A DNA stretch of 44,874 nucleotides from BM714 sp964644525 (lineage in GTDB: Bacteria > Bacillota > Clostridia > Peptostreptococcales > BM714): positions 1 through 44,874 of the forward strand of contig CAZXWC010000007.1 in NCBI GenBank assembly GCA_964644525.1. Direction: 5' to 3'. Positions 24,446 to 32,456 of the stretch are shown piece by piece (the stretch's first letter is position 1; the number at the start of each line of letters is the position of its first letter). The notes under the pieces are model-generated. The model was not told the DNA's origin. It was given only the letters and a program-made list of their open reading frames with translations, and ran no database searches. The position numbers were made by a program, and so were the translations under genes.

Positions 24446-25732
24446 TTAGTATGTTGTTGCTGAGTATTTATTGAATCCCAATTCGTTTGTAGCCCCTGTA
24501 ATAACTTGTATTTCAGCTTCGATGCTTCCATCCGGCCTTAAGCTGCCATCAAATCCTCCGGCAATTTTATCTGCATAATCCAACATTCCGATTATTTTAT
24601 CCATTGGAGGCAAAATAATTACCTCATTTGCATTCCCGCCTGTCACAACGGCATCAGCTTTTGGATCTGCATCAGCCAGTGATTGTGATGCTCCATCTCT
24701 GCCTGCATACTCATCGGTAACTATTACAGTTTTTACCCCTTCACTCTCGATTTTTTTACAGTTCATTATCAGGTCGGTGTCAGGATTCCCAAAACCTTCC
24801 TGAGAGATGATCGCTGCGTCAAGTCCGAGATATTTTGCAAATTTAGCAGACCAATTTGAAGATCTCTCCTTATCTGCAAGATAAATGTTCTCATTTGTTG
24901 CTATAACTCCAACAAAATTGATTTCTTTACCGTGTTTTTTGTAAAGCTCCTCAATAATAGGATTGTTCATGTGGTGATAGGACGTATTCTTATCGCAGGC
25001 CGAAACACAGTTTCCACTAAGTACTGCCCCATCCATTATTTCCGTCGGATAAAGTATAGTCGGTATGATTTTCTTTCCGTCCACCCCATACACATATGTG
25101 TCATGGAGCAATCCTTGAGTTTGCAGCATGTAGACATATCCTACCTTCGGCAAATCCGGATACTCTGCCACTTGCTCCAATAATGGCTTGGTTTCGTAAG
25201 TCACTATTTCATCAGGCTCAACATCAATTGAAACTTTACCCAGGTAATTTGCCACTTTAAGTCCCGCTAATCTGGCTGCCTTCTCGTATGAATGCTGTTC
25301 TATTCCTTCTTTCGGCTCTACAACAACACATACATTGTTCAGTTTCGAGAATGGCGTCAATTCAGAGCCAGGTCCGGTCATATCTATTATGCCTTCCTGG
25401 AATCCTACAATTTTTCCGCAAGTTACAACAGCTGCTCCATTCAACGTATGGGTTCTTCCCTCTCCCACAGTCGTCACCTTGTTGATCATCCCAGGGAATA
25501 TTTCTCCCGGACCTTCAACTTTTACTCTCGGTTCTATTACATCCTTGACAGGTGTAATTCGAACACTTTCACCCGGTCTTGCAAGCTCTACAACACATTT
25601 GACAATATGCTCGTCTTCCATTACCAGGTCGATGATTTCCTGCTTGTTTACGTACAGGGTCCCCTTTTCCACTTTAGTTGTTTCTGAAAATTGAACATCT
25701 GTAATCTTGATTTTTCCAAGTTCCAAACGCAA
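24446..25732 (-). CDS. grdE: Glycine reductase component B alpha/beta precursor (pyruvoyl proprotein)
   Basis: Proprotein that is cleaved into the beta and alpha subunits of protein B, leaving a pyruvoyl group that binds glycine as a Schiff base. The cleavage region is SGNCVSACDKNTSYHH. I choose TTG at 25732 as start: GGGGGG lies 8 bases before it and the product begins MRLELGKIKITDVQF as in the family; the GTG at 25741 abuts the ribosome site. With this start the conserved cysteine is residue 242, the position described as the pyruvoyl precursor in Eubacterium acidaminophilum. Length 428. It follows trxA after a short hairpin and precedes grdA. Confidence 0.95.
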   Translation of the reverse strand: MRLELGKIKITDVQFSETTKVEKGTLYVNKQEIIDLVMEDEHIVKCVVELARPGESVRITPVKDVIEPRVKVEGPGEIFPGMINKVTTVGEGRTHTLNGAAVVTCGKIVGFQEGIIDMTGPGSELTPFSKLNNVCVVVEPKEGIEQHSYEKAARLAGLKVANYLGKVSIDVEPDEIVTYETKPLLEQVAEYPDLPKVGYVYMLQTQGLLHDTYVYGVDGKKIIPTILYPTEIMDGAVLSGNCVSACDKNTSYHHMNNPIIEELYKKHGKEINFVGVIATNENIYLADKERSSNWSAKFAKYLGLDAAIISQEGFGNPDTDLIMNCKKIESEGVKTVIVTDEYAGRDGASQSLADADPKADAVVTGGNANEVIILPPMDKIIGMLDYADKIAGGFDGSLRPDGSIEAEIQVITGATNELGFNKYSATTY

Positions 25733-25755
25733 AACATTCACCCCCCTTTATTTTT

Positions 25756-25774
25756 GGCAATGCAGAGCATTGCC
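25756..25774 (-). other. Hairpin between trxA and grdE
   Basis: Perfect 8-bp stem GGCAATGC/GCATTGCC with a 3-nt loop lies 11 bases past the trxA stop and just before the grdE ribosome site. An A-rich tract, not U, follows on the minus strand, so it is not a terminator; mRNA processing or end protection is likely. Confidence 0.6.
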
Positions 25775-25785
25775 TTAAGGCAAAA

Positions 25786-26103
25786 TTAAACGTGTTTCTC
25801 TACCATTGCTTCAATGTTTGCCGCTTTTGCTTCATCCTTAGTCACTTCTTCAATTTTTTCGCCATCTTTGTAGAGCAAAATGGTTGGAAGTCCCATTACC
25901 CTTTGAGATATGGCAAGCCTTCTGGCTTTTGTGATATTTAACTTGCAGAATTTTACCTTGCCTTCGTATTTTTCAGCTAATGCCTCAACATCCGGCATAA
26001 GAGCTTTGCAAGGTTCACATCCATCGCTCCAAAAGTCCACAAGTACAAGTCCTTTGGATTTTAATACTTCATCTTCAAAATTGTTCTTTTCTAAAATAAT
26101 CAT
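25786..26103 (-). CDS. trxA: Thioredoxin of the glycine reductase system
   Basis: Electron carrier from thioredoxin reductase to selenoprotein A. It is 105 residues with the thioredoxin fold: LVLVDFWSDGCEPCKALMPD near the start, the cis-Pro segment MGLPTILLYKDG and the usual C-terminal helix. The active site is GCEPC (Cys29, Cys32) in place of the usual WCGPC; atypical sites of this kind are known for thioredoxins of glycine-reducing Clostridia and distinguish them from general thioredoxins. AGGGGTG precedes the ATG; trxB ends 15 bases upstream. Confidence 0.93.
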   Translation of the reverse strand: MIILEKNNFEDEVLKSKGLVLVDFWSDGCEPCKALMPDVEALAEKYEGKVKFCKLNITKARRLAISQRVMGLPTILLYKDGEKIEEVTKDEAKAANIEAMVEKHV

Positions 26104-26118
26104 TTTTTCACCCCTCCT

Positions 26119-27066
26119 TTAATCTTCAAATGAATTTTCAATATATTTTTCCGCTTGAACAGCGGCTATTGCCCCATCAGCAACTGCTGTCACAACCTGT
26201 CTAAGCGATTTATGCCTTATGTCTCCAGCTGCAAATACTCCGGGAAGAACTGTTTTCATGTCAGGGTCGGTAATCAAATATCCGCCCTTGTCGGTTTCCA
26301 AAAAGTCTTTGAATAATTCATTCTTGGGAATATAGCCCACAAACGGGAATATGCCAAAAGTCCCGTCTTCTTCTGGAGCTTCTATTTCTGTTATATCGCC
26401 TGTTTTCTTGTTCTTCAAAACAAGTTTTTCGACAATTCCGTCCCCCTTGATTTCTTCAACAACGGAATCCCATATAAATGCCATCTTTTCGTTTTTAAAA
26501 GCCTTTTCACGTATAGACTTGGCAGCTCTAAGTTCATCTCTTCTGTGAACAACCGTAACCTTTCTGGCGAACTTAGTTAAATACATTGCCTCTTCTACCG
26601 CCGTGTCCCCTCCTCCTATTACATAAACTTCAAGATCTGTGAAGAAGTCTGCATCGCATGTGGCGCAGTATGACACTCCTTTTCCTGTCAATTCCCTTTC
26701 CCCCGGAACCCCAAGATATCTTGGGCTTGCTCCTGTGGCAATTATGACAACTTTCGCCTTGTAGACATTCTTTTCACCCTCGACTACTTTAATTTTATCC
26801 TGCAAATCTACTTTTAGTATTTCTTCTTTCTTTCTTTCAGCCCCAAAATTTTCGGCCTGCTCAACCATTCTTGCAACAAGGCTAGGTCCTGTTGCGTCTT
26901 CAATTGAACCCGGGTAATTTGCAACTTCATTTGTCGTTACAATTTGACCTCCCGCCTTGTCTTTTTCAAGAATCAATGTCTTCATCTTCGCCCTTGCAGT
27001 ATATAGACCTGCAGACAAGCCAGCGGGCCCAGCCCCTATTATTACTACATCGTATAAATTTTCCAT
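26119..27066 (-). CDS. trxB: Thioredoxin reductase of the glycine reductase system
   Basis: FAD enzyme that reduces the neighbouring thioredoxin with NAD(P)H. The FAD-binding GAGPAGLSAG (residues 11-20), the redox pair in YCATCDADFF (Cys134 and Cys137), the second nucleotide site GGGDTAVEEA and the C-terminal GVFAAGDIRHKSLRQV are all present; 315 residues is standard. The pyridine-nucleotide loop carries VVHRRDELRAAKS, with HRR as in NADPH-type enzymes. The gene stands between grdX and trxA in the riboswitch-controlled operon, tying its expression to glycine. Confidence 0.95.
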   Translation of the reverse strand: MENLYDVVIIGAGPAGLSAGLYTARAKMKTLILEKDKAGGQIVTTNEVANYPGSIEDATGPSLVARMVEQAENFGAERKKEEILKVDLQDKIKVVEGEKNVYKAKVVIIATGASPRYLGVPGERELTGKGVSYCATCDADFFTDLEVYVIGGGDTAVEEAMYLTKFARKVTVVHRRDELRAAKSIREKAFKNEKMAFIWDSVVEEIKGDGIVEKLVLKNKKTGDITEIEAPEEDGTFGIFPFVGYIPKNELFKDFLETDKGGYLITDPDMKTVLPGVFAAGDIRHKSLRQVVTAVADGAIAAVQAEKYIENSFED

Positions 27067-27087
27067 AATCTCATCTCCTCTTGTCTA

Positions 27088-27462
27088 TTATTGATTGCCT
27101 TCTATAGCACCCTTTATAAGGGAAAGATCTATTACTCTAAAATCATCGAGTATAGCTTCTGTCCACTTTGGTGTTATTTTGTTATTGTTGAATTTTCTTA
27201 CAGTTGCAATGCTATCTTCGATTATGACAAGAGAATCATAGTCCAATGCTTGCTTTTGTTCGCTTATTAGTATTGATTTAAATGGGGTTTCATTTGGCTT
27301 GACGCTTCCTGATAATGGATGTGAAAGAAGTTTGTATCCTTCATGGATTCTATCTCTTGTATAAAGAAGTATTTCTTGATAAGTTTTTTCAGCCATGAAA
27401 TGTAAATCAATATTGTCTCCGAATGCTTCCGCTACCCTTTGATTGTTGGTAATCAGTATCAT
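27088..27462 (-). CDS. grdX: GrdX family protein
   Basis: A 124-residue protein that always travels with glycine reductase or related reductase operons; its function is unknown. It starts MILITNNQRVAEAFGDNI and contains HPLSGSVKPNETPFKSILIS and DYDSLVIIEDSIATVRKF, with no signal peptide or membrane segment. It is the first gene after the glycine riboswitch, with a GGAGGG site before the ATG, and is followed 21 bases later by trxB. Confidence 0.9.
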   Translation of the reverse strand: MILITNNQRVAEAFGDNIDLHFMAEKTYQEILLYTRDRIHEGYKLLSHPLSGSVKPNETPFKSILISEQKQALDYDSLVIIEDSIATVRKFNNNKITPKWTEAILDDFRVIDLSLIKGAIEGNQ

Positions 27463-27502
27463 GATTTATCCCTCCGGTTTTTTCTTCCAGGTTTTTAACA
27501 AT

Positions 27503-27542
27503 AAAAAAAAGCAATAGGTATTTTAAATAGCCCACTGCTTCT
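27503..27542 (-). terminator. Riboswitch expression-platform terminator
   Basis: AGCAGTGGGC-TATT pairs with AATA-CCTATTGCT (two G-U pairs and one bulge), followed by eight U. It begins directly after the 3' strand of P1 of the second glycine aptamer, so ligand-bound folding could compete with it. An ON switch is expected by analogy. Confidence 0.8.
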
Positions 27543-27727
27543 CTGTCATAAGACCTGAGAGTTTCTCCTTATGTTTCCATAATGATTGCCCCTTCGGCGC
27601 TCTAAATTCAAGCTTTTCAGAGACTTGTCCCCGTACGGTTCCTTTGCCTGAGAATTTTGTTTCAAACGGCAACGTTGAAACTTTTTCCTTCGGCGGTCCT
27701 TGCGGACTCTCTCCCGTAAAGTTCATC
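27540..27727 (-). promoter_or_regulatory. Tandem glycine riboswitch
   Basis: Two glycine aptamers in series in the leader of the grd operon. Aptamer 1 has GGGAGAGAG, CCGCCGAAGG and CTCAGGCAAAGGAACC, with a P1 formed by TACGG/CCGTA. Aptamer 2 has GCGCCGAAGGGGCAATC and AACTCTCAGGTC, with a P1 TCTCTG/CAGAGA. These are the conserved cores of the gcvT-type glycine riboswitch. A terminator with eight U follows at once. Elsewhere such tandem elements turn on glycine cleavage genes when glycine is high; here all eight genes of glycine reductase lie downstream. The region also happens to be open in one frame but does not encode a protein. Confidence 0.95.
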
Positions 27728-27798
27728 CAAATCGATTTATTAAATTTTGATAGGAATATTTTATATTGCTCTTTAATGTATTAATTTTTTCTATAATC

Positions 27799-27827
27799 AT
27801 TATATAAAAAGTTTGTTAATATTTCAA
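27799..27827 (-). promoter_or_regulatory. Sigma-A promoter of the grd operon
   Basis: TTGAAA (27822-27827), a 17-base spacer and a perfect TATAAT (27799-27804) on the minus strand. Transcription would start near 27792, about 65 bases before the first aptamer. Confidence 0.8.
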
Positions 27828-27871
27828 CGCTTTTTTATTGAAAAGTTGTTTTTTTATTAATCCAAAAAAAA

Positions 27872-28336
27872 TTACACCAAACCCGCAAATCCATTTTTCC
27901 TCATCCCTTCATACAATACAATGGCAACTGAATTTGAAAGATTAAGGGATCTTGCTCCTTCTACCGCTTTCATTGGAATTCTATATCGCTTATGCGAATA
28001 AATTTCATGAATCTTCTGCTGCAAGCCTGATGTCTCGCGTCCAAACAAAATAAATGGGTCCGAATCAAATGGGATTTGGTCATAATTTTTATCACCCTTT
28101 GTTGTTATAAGGCATATATTCCTGTTTCCATACTTTTGAAGAAAATCATCAATGGATTCGTGTATTTCCTTTGATAAAAGAGGCCAATAATCTAATCCGG
28201 CTCTTTTTACAGTCTTGTCATCCAAATTAAAGCCGCAAGGTTTTATTATGTGAAGTTTGTTCCCTGTAACCGCACAAGTTCTGGCAATATTGCCCGTATT
28301 CTGAGGTATATCCGGCTGAAATAAAACAATGTTCAT
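27872..28336 (-). CDS. trmL: tRNA (cytidine/uridine-34 2'-O)-methyltransferase
   Basis: SPOUT-class methyltransferase that methylates the wobble ribose of tRNA-Leu. At 154 residues it consists of the minimal SPOUT knot: MNIVLFQPDIPQNTGNIARTC at the start, FILFGRETSGLQQKIHE with the AdoMet loop, and RIPMKAVEGARSLNLSNSVAIVLYE closing the knot. AGAAGGGAC precedes the ATG, 19 bases after the stop of the Na/Pi cotransporter gene. No clear terminator separates it from the grd promoter region. Confidence 0.93.
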   Translation of the reverse strand: MNIVLFQPDIPQNTGNIARTCAVTGNKLHIIKPCGFNLDDKTVKRAGLDYWPLLSKEIHESIDDFLQKYGNRNICLITTKGDKNYDQIPFDSDPFILFGRETSGLQQKIHEIYSHKRYRIPMKAVEGARSLNLSNSVAIVLYEGMRKNGFAGLV

Positions 28337-28355
28337 TTGTAGTCCCTTCTTTTCT

Positions 28356-30002
28356 CTAAACTTTTTTAAAATAATGAAGCCTGCCTGCGTCTATTACCGA
28401 CCACGCAATATTCGATGCATGGTCGCCCATTCTCTCCAGATTGCTTATGGCATCAAGAAATATCACACCAGCGCTTGTTACACACAAACCTTGATTCAAT
28501 CTGTCGATGTGACTTTTTCTAAGATCTTTTTCCATGTCGTCTATTTCGTCCTCTCTTTGGATTACTCTTTCCGCCAAGTCCATTTCCCCTGTCTTCATTG
28601 CCGTCATAGACTGCATGTATGATTTCATTACCCTGTCGGACATAAATTTAAGTTCTTCTTTTGCCTCATCTGAAAAAATCAGTCGATTTTCAATGCAAAC
28701 TTCCGACAGCTCGGCAATGTTTTCTGCATGATCTCCAATTCTCTCTATGTCATTTATTGTGTTGAAGAGTCCTGTGATTATTTCGCGTTGAATGTTTGAA
28801 ACTTCACGGTTGGACAGCTTTACAAGATATGCCGATATGCCTCTTTCCATCTCATTTATTTTCTTCTCTATCCTTAAAGTATTGTTAATGTTTTTGGGAT
28901 TTTGAGTTATAAGGGAATCCATGGCATTTTCATATGAGTATCTGGTCAGGTTGCCCATGTGTAGAACTTCCTTTATAACCTGTATTAAAGCGATTGAAGG
29001 AGTTTCAAGTATACGGTCGTCAAGATATTTTATTCCCTCTATCTCCTTTTCTTCCTCTTCACTGTATGGAATAATCCTTTGTGCAATTTTTACCAGAATA
29101 GCCGAAAACGGAAGCAATAAAACTGTATTCATAATATTGAAAAATGTGTGCGCATTCGCCAACTGCTTTACAGGATTTGCTGGAGATATTCTTACTACTG
29201 CAGCAACTGTGGGCCCTGCAAATAAAATAATAAATACAATTGTTCCTATTACATTGAACATCAGATGGACCAAGGCAGCTCTTTTGGCTGTTTTATTTGC
29301 TCCAACACTTGAAAGCATAGCTGTTACACATGTTCCGATGTTAGTCCCAAGCAAAACCGGAAAAGCTGACTCTATAGGTAAAAGTCCTTCACTCGCCAAT
29401 GCAATAAGAATACCTGTTGTGGCACTTGAGCTTTGAACTATTGCCGTTATTGCAAAGCCTGTGAATATTGCCATGGCGACGCTTATTAAATTCTTGTCGC
29501 CAAAACTCAGCAATATATTCTTGAATCCTTCAAATTCTCTGAGAGGCTTTACTGCATCCTTCATAAAATCCATACCTATAAAAAGTATTCCAAACCCGAT
29601 AAGTATTTCAGCAATATTTTTGATTCTTCTGTTTTTTGCGAAAATCCATATCAAAACACCGATTCCTATTACCAAAGGGGCTATATTCGAAAGGTCTAAT
29701 GCAACAATTTGAGCCGTAATGGTGGTACCTATGTTGGCCCCCATTATGATCCCAACCGCTTGAGTAAGACTCATTATGCCAGCATTAACAAAACCGACCA
29801 CCATAACAGTGGTTGCACTTGAGCTTTGTACTATTGCAGTAACAAATGCTCCCACCAAAACAGCCATGAATTTATTTTTGGTCAATATCTCTATGATTTT
29901 TTTCATTCTGTCGCCGGCTGTTTTTTCAAGTCCTGTGCCCATCACATTCATTCCATACAGGAAAAGTCCAAGCCCGCCAATTAGTCCAATAATTATTTCC
30001 AT
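28356..30002 (-). CDS. Na+/phosphate cotransporter family protein with PhoU-like domain
   Basis: Membrane transporter of the NptA/PNaS family, 548 residues. Two homologous halves each carry the QSSSATT signature (near residues 59 and 190), each within a hydrophobic hairpin region; about eight to nine membrane segments fill residues 1-310. The last 200 residues form PhoU-type helical bundles with the ERIGDHAENIAEL and ERMGDHASNIAW metal-binding motifs. The family takes up phosphate with Na+, or in some cases exports it; the role here is inferred. A Na+-driven carrier would fit a Na+-pumping pyrophosphatase. GGAGGATAAG precedes the ATG. Confidence 0.88.
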   Translation of the reverse strand: MEIIIGLIGGLGLFLYGMNVMGTGLEKTAGDRMKKIIEILTKNKFMAVLVGAFVTAIVQSSSATTVMVVGFVNAGIMSLTQAVGIIMGANIGTTITAQIVALDLSNIAPLVIGIGVLIWIFAKNRRIKNIAEILIGFGILFIGMDFMKDAVKPLREFEGFKNILLSFGDKNLISVAMAIFTGFAITAIVQSSSATTGILIALASEGLLPIESAFPVLLGTNIGTCVTAMLSSVGANKTAKRAALVHLMFNVIGTIVFIILFAGPTVAAVVRISPANPVKQLANAHTFFNIMNTVLLLPFSAILVKIAQRIIPYSEEEEKEIEGIKYLDDRILETPSIALIQVIKEVLHMGNLTRYSYENAMDSLITQNPKNINNTLRIEKKINEMERGISAYLVKLSNREVSNIQREIITGLFNTINDIERIGDHAENIAELSEVCIENRLIFSDEAKEELKFMSDRVMKSYMQSMTAMKTGEMDLAERVIQREDEIDDMEKDLRKSHIDRLNQGLCVTSAGVIFLDAISNLERMGDHASNIAWSVIDAGRLHYFKKV

Positions 30003-30017
30003 CTTATCCTCCTAAAA

Positions 30018-30803
30018 TCATTTGAAAATGTATAAAACCAATACCCCCAAAACTATTCTATAATATGCAAACAAATTGAAGCTGTGCTTCTTTATATAAT
30101 TCATGAAAGCTGCAATTACAATATAAGCGACTATAAAAGATACGACAGTACCTACTGCAAGTATTCCCCATTGCCCTCCGTTTATGTCAAAACCACTTTT
30201 CGCAAGCTTATAGAAGGATGCACCAAACAAAGTTGGAACAGCAAGAAAAAACGAAAATTCCGCCGCAAGCTTTCTTCCAAAACCAATTCCCAAACCTCCT
30301 ACTATTGTTGAAGCCGATCTCGACATTCCGGGAATCAAAGCCAAACATTGAACAATACCGACAAGGAATGCCTGTGTATATGTCAATTCATTTTCATCTT
30401 CAACTCGAACTACATGTTTCCTGTTCTCAAAATAAAGAAGCAAAAAAGCTCCTGAAATCAAAGCCAAGGCCACCGTTGTTGTATTGAACAGGTACTTGTC
30501 TATTATATCCTCAAATAAGACCCCTAAAATCACCGCCGGAATCACACCCGTCAACACTTTGGACCAAAGCCTCATTTTCCGATTAAAATCTTCCTTGTTT
30601 CCGAAATTTGGAAGTAGTTTATCCCTGAAGTAAAGTACTACTGCAAGTATTGCACCAACTTGAATAACAACATCGAATGTGTTTGCAAATGATCCTTCGA
30701 AATCAAGAAATTTGTTGGCTATAATCAAGTGACCTGTTGAAGATATAGGTAAAAATTCTGTCAAACCTTCTACTATGCCCAATATTATTGCTTTTATAAT
30801 CAT
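30018..30803 (-). CDS. uppP: Undecaprenyl-diphosphate phosphatase
   Basis: Integral membrane enzyme of the BacA type that recycles undecaprenyl pyrophosphate to the monophosphate for peptidoglycan synthesis; it also confers bacitracin tolerance. The two catalytic motifs are present: EGLTEFLPISSTGHL (residues 11-25) and PGMSRSAST (near 160). About eight hydrophobic segments are seen over 261 residues. CCGGAGGG precedes the ATG; the Na/Pi cotransporter gene follows after 15 bases. Confidence 0.95.
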   Translation of the reverse strand: MIIKAIILGIVEGLTEFLPISSTGHLIIANKFLDFEGSFANTFDVVIQVGAILAVVLYFRDKLLPNFGNKEDFNRKMRLWSKVLTGVIPAVILGVLFEDIIDKYLFNTTTVALALISGAFLLLYFENRKHVVRVEDENELTYTQAFLVGIVQCLALIPGMSRSASTIVGGLGIGFGRKLAAEFSFFLAVPTLFGASFYKLAKSGFDINGGQWGILAVGTVVSFIVAYIVIAAFMNYIKKHSFNLFAYYRIVLGVLVLYIFK

Positions 30804-30859
30804 TTTTCCCTCCGGTTGCTAAATAATCATCCACACGCAACCCCTATTATATATTCAAG

Positions 30860-31525
30860 CTACTTTCCGTTCAACTGATTATTGAAATATAGGCATTCTT
30901 TATTTATTGGGCATATATTGCACTTCGGTTTCCTTGCTGTGCAAATTTTTCTCCCGTGGTTTATAAGCCATAGATGAGCATCACTCCAATCCTTTTCTTC
31001 TATTATCTTCATAAGTTGAAGTTCGGTTTTTTGTGGAATATCTGAAGCAGCAAGCCCTATGCGGTTTGAAACTCTTTGAACATGCGTGTCTACAGCAAGC
31101 GCAGGTTTTCCGAAAGCATGGCTCAAAACTACATTAGCGGTCTTTCTTCCAACCCCTGGGAGTTTCATTAGTTCCCCCCTGCTTTCAGGCACCTTGCCAT
31201 CGTAATCGTTAACAAGCAAATTACATGTCCCCAATATATTCTTCGATTTCATTCTATACAAGCCACAACTTTTAATTATAACAGACAGGCCAGATTCACC
31301 CATCGATAATATTTCCTGCGGCGTTGCGGCTTTCTTGAAAAGAACACCCGTCACTTTGTTCACTCTTACATCTGTACATTGTGCCGAAAGGATTGTTGAA
31401 ATTAAAAGTTGAAACGGGTTCTCATAATTAAGTCCGGGTTTTGCACCGCTGTAAACACACCTTAATTTTTCAACAACTTTTTTAATTTCATCAGCATTCA
31501 TTACTCGATATTTTCTCTCCAACAT
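30860..31525 (-). CDS. nth: Endonuclease III
   Basis: Base-excision repair glycosylase and AP lyase for oxidised pyrimidines. The helix-hairpin-helix LPGVGRKTANVV holds the catalytic Lys128, VDTHVQRV holds Asp146, and the iron-sulfur loop has four cysteines (195, 202, 205, 211; spacing 6-2-5). I prefer the ATG at 31525, with AAAGGAC 8 bases upstream, to the one at 31531; it overlaps the stop of the DUF503 gene as TGATG, suggesting coupling. Length is 222 residues. An inner Met (31501) would match shorter homologues but its ribosome site is poor. Confidence 0.95.
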   Translation of the reverse strand: MLERKYRVMNADEIKKVVEKLRCVYSGAKPGLNYENPFQLLISTILSAQCTDVRVNKVTGVLFKKAATPQEILSMGESGLSVIIKSCGLYRMKSKNILGTCNLLVNDYDGKVPESRGELMKLPGVGRKTANVVLSHAFGKPALAVDTHVQRVSNRIGLAASDIPQKTELQLMKIIEEKDWSDAHLWLINHGRKICTARKPKCNICPINKECLYFNNQLNGK

Positions 31526-31812
31526 CAGCATATGTCCTTTGTAAAATTTATTATTTCTATGTCTAACTCTCCGTGATACTCCATGTGATTTATAATCTTG
31601 TCTATTTGACTGTCCAGATGTTTTCTTTCGGTAGAAATAACCGAGAATCCTATCTCAGCCCTGTCTGAAATATCCTGTTTACCGACTTCCGCGATTGCGA
31701 CATTAAAATTTTTACTGGTCCTGTTAACCAGTTTCTTTATTATGCTTCTTTTGTTTTTCAGTGTCTTGACACCTTTTAGCCTCATATCAACAAGGCAACT
31801 TCCAACCAACAT
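31525..31812 (-). CDS. DUF503 family protein (YlxP-like)
   Basis: A 95-residue protein of the DUF503/YlxP family, starting MLVGSCLVDMRLKGVKTLKNKRS and containing NVAIAEVGKQDISDRAEIGFSVIS, the most conserved part of the family. The fold is predicted to be ferredoxin-like; function is unknown, although its genes often lie in the nusA-infB-rbfA operon. Here it stands instead before nth, which it overlaps by one base. GGGTGG sets the start at the ATG 31812 in preference to an upstream TTG. Confidence 0.85.
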   Translation of the reverse strand: MLVGSCLVDMRLKGVKTLKNKRSIIKKLVNRTSKNFNVAIAEVGKQDISDRAEIGFSVISTERKHLDSQIDKIINHMEYHGELDIEIINFTKDIC

Positions 31813-31853
31813 ACAAACCACCCAATTCAATCATATATTATGGAGAAGATAAA

Positions 31854-31886
31854 AAAAAGAAGCATTTATTAAAACTGCTTCTTTTT
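31854..31886 (-). terminator. Terminator of the RND efflux operon
   Basis: AAAAAGAAGCA/TGCTTCTTTTT arms with an 11-nt loop. The 5' arm lies inside the last codons of the tetR gene and the stop codon is in the loop. Confidence 0.8.
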
Positions 31887-32456
31887 AAAGCCATGGTCAA
31901 GTATTTTTAAGGCATTTTTCACATTATCGATTGAAAAATCATTCATGCCATGGTAATAATTATTAAATTGAACTTGATTCAATGCCCCCATTAAAATTGG
32001 GGCAGCCAAATCAACATTTAAATCGTCGCGGTATACACCTTCACCCACCGCATTATTTATAATTTTACTGTAAAGATCTATCTTTAATCCCCGTATCCTG
32101 TAGATAAATTTTTTGAAATTCATTTCTATATTTGCAGATTCCCTCATGAAAGAAAATGCAAAATTATCATATTTCTTTTTTGTTTCGCGCTCGACTTTTA
32201 ATATGCAAAGAATTTTTTCCTCTACGCTATTTCCATCTTCAACAGCTTTGTTGATTTTTTCCATATACATATTTATAGCATAATCAAGGGATTCCTTGAA
32301 CAATTCCTCTTTGTTTGAGAAATATTCGTAAAGCGTTCCTTTTCCTACGCCGGCTTTTTTTGCAATACTTTCCATTTTAGTGTTGTGGTAGCCTTTACTT
32401 GAAAATACATCCAGTGCCGCTTTTAGAATTATTTCACCCTTACCGTTCTTATTCAT
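31869..32456 (-). CDS. TetR/AcrR family transcriptional regulator
   Basis: Repressor-type regulator of 195 residues. The N-terminal DNA-binding domain is clear: ILKAALDVFSSKGYHNTKMESIAKKAGVGKGTLYEYFSNKEELF (a TetR helix-turn-helix in residues about 10-55); the rest is an all-helical ligand domain. GAGGAA inside the end of the pump gene and the ATG at 32456, which overlaps that gene by 8 bases, set the start. As the last gene of the adaptor-pump operon it probably represses it by binding the palindrome at 36648-36663. The effector is unknown. Confidence 0.92.
   Translation of the reverse strand: MNKNGKGEIILKAALDVFSSKGYHNTKMESIAKKAGVGKGTLYEYFSNKEELFKESLDYAINMYMEKINKAVEDGNSVEEKILCILKVERETKKKYDNFAFSFMRESANIEMNFKKFIYRIRGLKIDLYSKIINNAVGEGVYRDDLNVDLAAPILMGALNQVQFNNYYHGMNDFSIDNVKNALKILDHGFKKKQF

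Noticed and set aside
27523..27726. A 67-codon minus-strand reading frame in front of grdX
   Set aside because: It lies within the tandem glycine riboswitch, whose conserved cores explain the sequence; no ribosome site and no protein likeness.
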